From positions 155,539 through 219,538 of the forward strand of contig CAUYUJ010022537.1 in the NCBI GenBank assembly GCA_963575745.1: a stretch of 64,000 bases of DNA, in the 5' to 3' direction. The translations under genes and the position numbers were made by a program. Numbering within the stretch: the first letter of the stretch is position 1; each line of letters starts with the position of its first letter. Below are positions 60,270-64,000 of the stretch, one piece after another. Source of the DNA: Prorocentrum cordatum (taxonomy: Eukaryota > Sar > Dinophyceae > Prorocentrales > Prorocentraceae). Below the pieces are notes generated by a model that saw only the letters and a program-made list of their open reading frames with translations, was not told the DNA's origin and did no database searches.

Positions 60270-62040
60270 CTCTCTAGGGGCAGTCTTTGGGCCGTTCTGG
60301 GGACGTTTTGTGACCCTCTTGGGCCGTCTTGGGGTTTTTTGGCTGTTTCATGTGTCAAGAATACACAGGAGCAGGCCATGTGAGCCGCTTGGGAGCTGTT
60401 TCGCTCGAACTATACGACGGAAGCGGCCCTTGGGCGGTCATTGCATCCGGTACTCCCGGTGCTCGCCCCTCCCCTGGACTTCTCCTTATAACTTATGGCT
60501 TCGCCCCACACAGGAACGTCATCACTCGTACCTCGTTCTTTCGGTTACTTGCTGGGCATGTGGACGGAAAGCGCGTTTATCTCGTGAGGGCGCGAAGTCG
60601 CTGGCTTGTGTCTCGGAGCCCTGTTGGTGTTCAGGCTTCGATACGACATACAAAAATTTAGCAACCAACCTGGCGAAAATCAATGAATCTATAATTTCTG
60701 GGCCTTCCTGGGGGTCCTTCAGTGGCTCTTTTGGGCGGTTTGGGGGCCCTTTTTGGGGCCGTCGTGGGGCCCTCTTGGGCCGTCTTGGCGGGCTTGGGCC
60801 GTCTTGGGGCCCTCTGGGGGCCCTCCTGGGTTCCCATGGGGACCTCCTGTGGCCCTCTTGTGGCTCTCTTGGGAATCGTCTGGGACCCTCAGGGGCTCTC
60901 TTTGGTCGTCTTGACGCCCACTGGGGCCGTCTTGGGGGCCTCTGGGGCCGTCTCGGGGCCGTTTTGGGGGCCTGGGCCGTTGTGGACGCTGTGAACACCA
61001 AAGAAGCGGATATGCTAAAAATGCACGTTTTCCTTAGGGAGTGGGCTGATTTTTGCCTCTTGGGGGTTCCCTTTGGGGGCCTCTGAGGGCGTCTTGTGGG
61101 CCTCGTGGGCTTTCTTGAAGCCATATTGGGCCGTCTTCGGGCCCTGTTGGACCTCTCCGACGCCGTGTTGGAGGTATCTTGGGCGCTTTTGGGGCTCTCT
61201 TGGGCCGTCTTGGGGCCTCTTAGGCGCTCTTGGGGCTGACTTGGGCCGTCTAAGGCCGAACATTGCCGAAACTTGTGGTATTGAACCTGCTTGGCATGGG
61301 GACGGAAAACGCGTTTATTTTGTAAGGGCGCGAGGTCGGTGTTAGGCTTCGGTACGACATGCAAAAATCTGGAAACCACCCCTCTGCGAAAATCAATGAA
61401 TATTGCATTCCCATGCCTTCCTGGGGGTCCTTCTGGGGCTCTTTTGGGCCGTCTAGGGGCCCTTTTGGGGGCCGTCGTGGGGCCCTCATGGGCCGTCTTG
61501 GCGGGCTTGGGCCGTCTTGGGGCCCTCTGGGGGCCCTCCTGGGTCCCCCTGGGGGACCCCCTGCGGCCCTCTTGGGGCTCTTTTGGGAACCTTCTGGGGG
61601 CCCTCAGGGGCCTCTCTTTGGCAGTCTTCGGGCTCTCTTGGGCCGTCTTGACGCCCACTTGGGCCTTCTCGGGGGCCTCTGGGGCCGTCTTGGGGCGGTC
61701 TTGGGGGCCTCTGGGATCGATTTGGACACTGTGAAGACCAAAGAAGCGACTATGCTAAACATTTACGTTTTCCTGGGGGAATGGGATGATTTTTTCCTTG
61801 TGGGGGTTCCCTTTGGGGGCCTCTTGGGGCGTCTCGGGGCCTTTTGGGCTGTCTTGAAACATATTGGGCCCTCTTGGAGCGCTCTTGGGCCGTCTTCGGG
61901 CCCTCGTGGACCTCCCCGACGCCGTTTTGGATGTATTCTGGGACCTCTTGGGCCGAGTTGGGGGCTTCTTAGGCGCTCTTCTTGGGACTGACTTGGGTCG
62001 TCTTGGGCCGAAAATGGCCGAAACTTGGGGGTATCAAGGG
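60270..62040. repeat. CTTGGGG repeats in a two-copy tandem duplication
   Basis: Copy 1 about 60555-61295, copy 2 about 61296-62030. Shared landmarks: CATG.GGACGGAAA.CGCGTTTAT, TACGACAT.CAAAAAT, GAAAATCAATGAAT and ACCAAAGAAGCG. Between landmarks lie GGGCC.TCTTG units at about 11-bp spacing. Confidence 0.85.
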
Positions 62041-62043
62041 CTC

Positions 62044-62205
62044 CCTCGAGGGCGCGAAGTTATTCGCGCTTCGCGCTTCGCGGTCCTCGTTCCTTCTCCC
62101 CCTCCTCCTCGTCCTCCTATTCTCCCTTTGGGAGGGCGGCGCGAGAGCGCGAAGTTATTCGCGCTTCGCGCTTCGCGCAGCGCGAAGCGCGAAGTTGGGA
62201 GCCCT
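62044..62205. repeat. GCGCGAAG inverted repeats
   Basis: A GCGCGAAGTTATTCGCGCTT block occurs twice (about 62050 and 62145). The second continues into a palindrome with exact 15-bp arms (62164-62178 and 62180-62194) around one base. Confidence 0.9.
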
Positions 62206-62226
62206 AGGGGTATCATATTAGATCCG

Positions 62227-62574
62227 AGGCCCGGGCTGCCTCCCCCTTCCTTGTTATTTCTTCCGACGAACGGATCGTAACGCTACGCGCGTTTTTCCGT
62301 CATCTCGGGCCCGGGCTGCCTACCCCCCCCCCACACTTCCCTTGTTGTTTCTCCCGCCGAACGGATCGCGACGCTACGCGCGTTTTTCCGTCATCTCAGG
62401 CCCGGGCTGCCTACCCCCCCCATACTTCCCTTGTTGTTTCTCCCGACGAGCGGATCGCGACGCTACGCACGCTTTCCGTCATCTGAGGCCCGGGCCGCCT
62501 ACCCCCCCATACCCACTCTTGTTATTTCTCCCGGCTAACGGATCGCTACGCTACGCGCGCTTTTCGTCACCTGG
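62227..62574. repeat. Four-unit tandem repeat, 80-90 bp
   Basis: Units begin GGCCCGGGC(T/C)GCC at about 62228, 62308, 62399 and 62487 and contain TTGTT(A/G)TTTC, (A/G)CGGATCG and CGCTACGC blocks. Confidence 0.9.
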
Positions 62575-62580
62575 GCCAGC

Positions 62581-62850
62581 GCGGGGACGGAAAGAGCGCT
62601 TCAGGAACTTGCCCGAGATTGCTCATGGCGCCCTTCGCTCTGGGGAGCCTTGGGGTGACGAGCTTGTTACGTCACCGCTCTCTGTTGGGAGCCCTGGTGT
62701 TCAGAGACTTTTACTACGGTGCCGCTCGCTCTTGGAAACCTTGGTGTCAAGCGCTTTTTGCGTCACCGCGCTCTGGGGAGCTGTGGTGTTAAGAGCTTGT
62801 TACGTCACCCCCCGCCGTTCGTTGTTGGGAGCCATGGTGTTACTTGGCGT
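62581..62850. repeat. TTACGTCAC-containing tandem repeats, copy 1
   Basis: About four 60-70-bp subunits of GCTCT.GGGAGCC.TGGTGTT then GAGCTTGTTACGTCACCGC. The whole block recurs about 1030 bp later (63611-63870). Confidence 0.85.
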
Positions 62851-63430
62851 CTCCGGGGCTTCTTGGGGGTCTTTTGGGAGCCGTTTGGGGCCGTTTGGAG
62901 GCCCTCTTGGGCAGTCTTTGGGCCTTTTTGGGTCGTCTCGGGGTCTCTTGGAGGCCTTTGGGCCTTTGGCCCTTGGGGCTCTCTTGGGGGCCTCTTGGGG
63001 CCCTCTTGGGGGCCTCTTGGGGCCCTCTTGGGGCTCTTTTGGGGTCGTCTTGGGGCCCTCTTGGGCTGTTTTGGGGCCCTCTTGGCCCGTGTTGGGGCCC
63101 TCTTGGGCCGTCTTCTTGGCCCGAAAAGGCGAGAACCCGAAAAACCTTAAACAACAAGCAAAGGACAATCAATGTTTTTGGCCTGCTCAGTCCCTCTTGG
63201 GGGTCCTCTTGGGGGCCTCTTGGACCTGCTTGGGGCCCTCCTGGGTCGTCTTGAGGCCATCTGAAGACATCTTGAAACGCGCTTAGGCGGTCCTGCGCTT
63301 TCTGGGGGCCTCTTGGGAGCCTCTTTCGGCCCTCTTGGGGCTCTCTTGGGGCCGTCTTGGTGCCCTCTTGGGCCATTTTGGAGCCCTCTTGGGCCGTCTT
63401 GGGGCCCTGGAGCCGTTTCATTCGAACCAA
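62851..63430. repeat. CTTGGGG repeat array with strict 11-bp spacing
   Basis: Between about 62984 and 63063 successive CTTGG motifs are spaced exactly 11 bp apart, then 10-11 bp to 63105. A landmark CCCGAAAAGGCGAGAACCCG (63120) matches 41211. Confidence 0.9.
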
Positions 63431-63610
63431 TACGAGGAAACGGGCCATTGGAGGCGCCCTGGAGCCGCTTCACTCGAACAAATACAAGTGAAGCTGGCCA
63501 TTAGACGAATAATTCCGCGCCTCGCTCCTCCCCTGGACCATTCCCCAGAGGGCTTCGCCCCCAAGAGCGTCATCACTCGTACCTCGCTCTTTCTGTTACC
63601 TGGACCGGCA
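63431..63610. other. Spacer between repeat blocks
   Basis: Unique-looking sequence with CATTCGAACCAATACGAGG and CACTCGAACAAATACAAGT direct repeats; no gene. Confidence 0.6.
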
Positions 63611-63870
63611 CGGGGACTGAAAGAGCGTTGCATGAACTTGTCCGAGCTGGCTCATGGCACGTTTCGCTCTTGGGAGCCTTGGCGTTAAGAGCTTGTTGCG
63701 TCACCGCTCTCTGTTGGGAGCCCTGGTGTTCACAGACTCTTACGTTGCCGCTCGCTCTTGGGTGCCTTGCTGTTAAGAGCTTGTTACGTCAGCGCGCTCT
63801 GGGGAGTCTAGGTGTTCACAGTTTGTTTACGTCACCGCTCGCCGCTCGTGAGCCATGGTGTTTCTTGGCG
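63611..63870. repeat. TTACGTCAC-containing tandem repeats, copy 2
   Basis: Second copy of 62581-62850 with the same subunit order. Confidence 0.85.
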
Positions 63871-64000
63871 TCTCTGGGGCTTCTTGGGAGTCTTCTGAGC
63901 TCGAATGAGCTCAAGATGGCTTCCAAGACGGCCCTGGAGCACCCCAAGAGGGCCCCAAGTCGGCCCAAAGAGGCTTCCAAAACGGCTTCCGACGGCGTCA
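63871..64000. repeat. CCAAGAGGGCCCC-type repeat patch
   Basis: After a strand switch near 63905 the repeat runs in the CCAAGA orientation to the end of the window. Confidence 0.7.

Noticed and set aside
60310-61991. Long Gly/Leu/Trp-rich ORFs over the CTTGGGG arrays
   Set aside because: The 11-bp repeat shifts phase continually and lacks stops by composition; no domain is encoded.

Overview
The window looks like nuclear DNA of a dinoflagellate. Three things support this. (1) The minus strand at 18557-18578 carries an exact 22-nt match to the dinoflagellate spliced leader (DinoSL). (2) The retroelement proteins (copia-type and tyrosine-recombinase type) have the motif style I associate with dinoflagellate polyproteins. 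(3) The DNA is GC-rich, gene-poor and packed with trinucleotide microsatellites and an 11-bp CTTGGGG-type repeat. A Prorocentrum-like species is my guess from the repeat style only. No bacterial genes, tRNAs, rRNAs or CRISPR arrays were found.

Layout. 1-15.8 kb: GC-rich unassigned DNA, dispersed tandem repeats, microsatellites, a mitochondrial-carrier fragment (about 5.07-5.18 kb) and degenerate coding traces near 12.6-13.4 kb. 15.8-21.0 kb: a divergent retroelement. A coiled-coil/RRM-like ORF1 and an endonuclease-RNase H ORF lie on the minus strand, and a separate reverse transcriptase lies on the plus strand. The two sides meet at the spliced-leader sequence, whose antisense supplies the ATG of the RT. 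21.0-23.2 kb: repeats and microsatellites. 23.18-36.28 kb: a structurally complete tyrosine-recombinase retrotransposon (Ngaro/PAT-like) with split direct repeats A1...B1-A2-B2, inserted into an AAT microsatellite. 36.3-38.7 kb: its microsatellite flank. 39.6-40.6 kb: a foldback element followed by the only clear cellular gene, a GPC1-type acyltransferase (DUF2838) fragment with a possible relict spliced leader. 41.5-60.3 kb: one very long, decayed copia-type element (gag, linkers, protease, methyltransferase-like, pre-integrase, integrase, RT, RNase H). It is bracketed by an 80-bp direct repeat containing two hairpins and is interrupted by satellite blocks. 60.3-64 kb: CTTGGGG-type repeats with long tandem duplications.

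Most notable signals: the divergent retroelement that shares a spliced-leader junction; about 17 phase-locked 14-nt micro-hairpins inside the copia ORFs, nearly all coding for Ala-Gly-X-Pro-Ala; and the precise A1/B1-A2-B2 anatomy of the tyrosine-recombinase element. Most coding segments are broken by frameshifts, often at or near G or C runs. These may be real decay or assembly error, and the sequence alone cannot separate the two.
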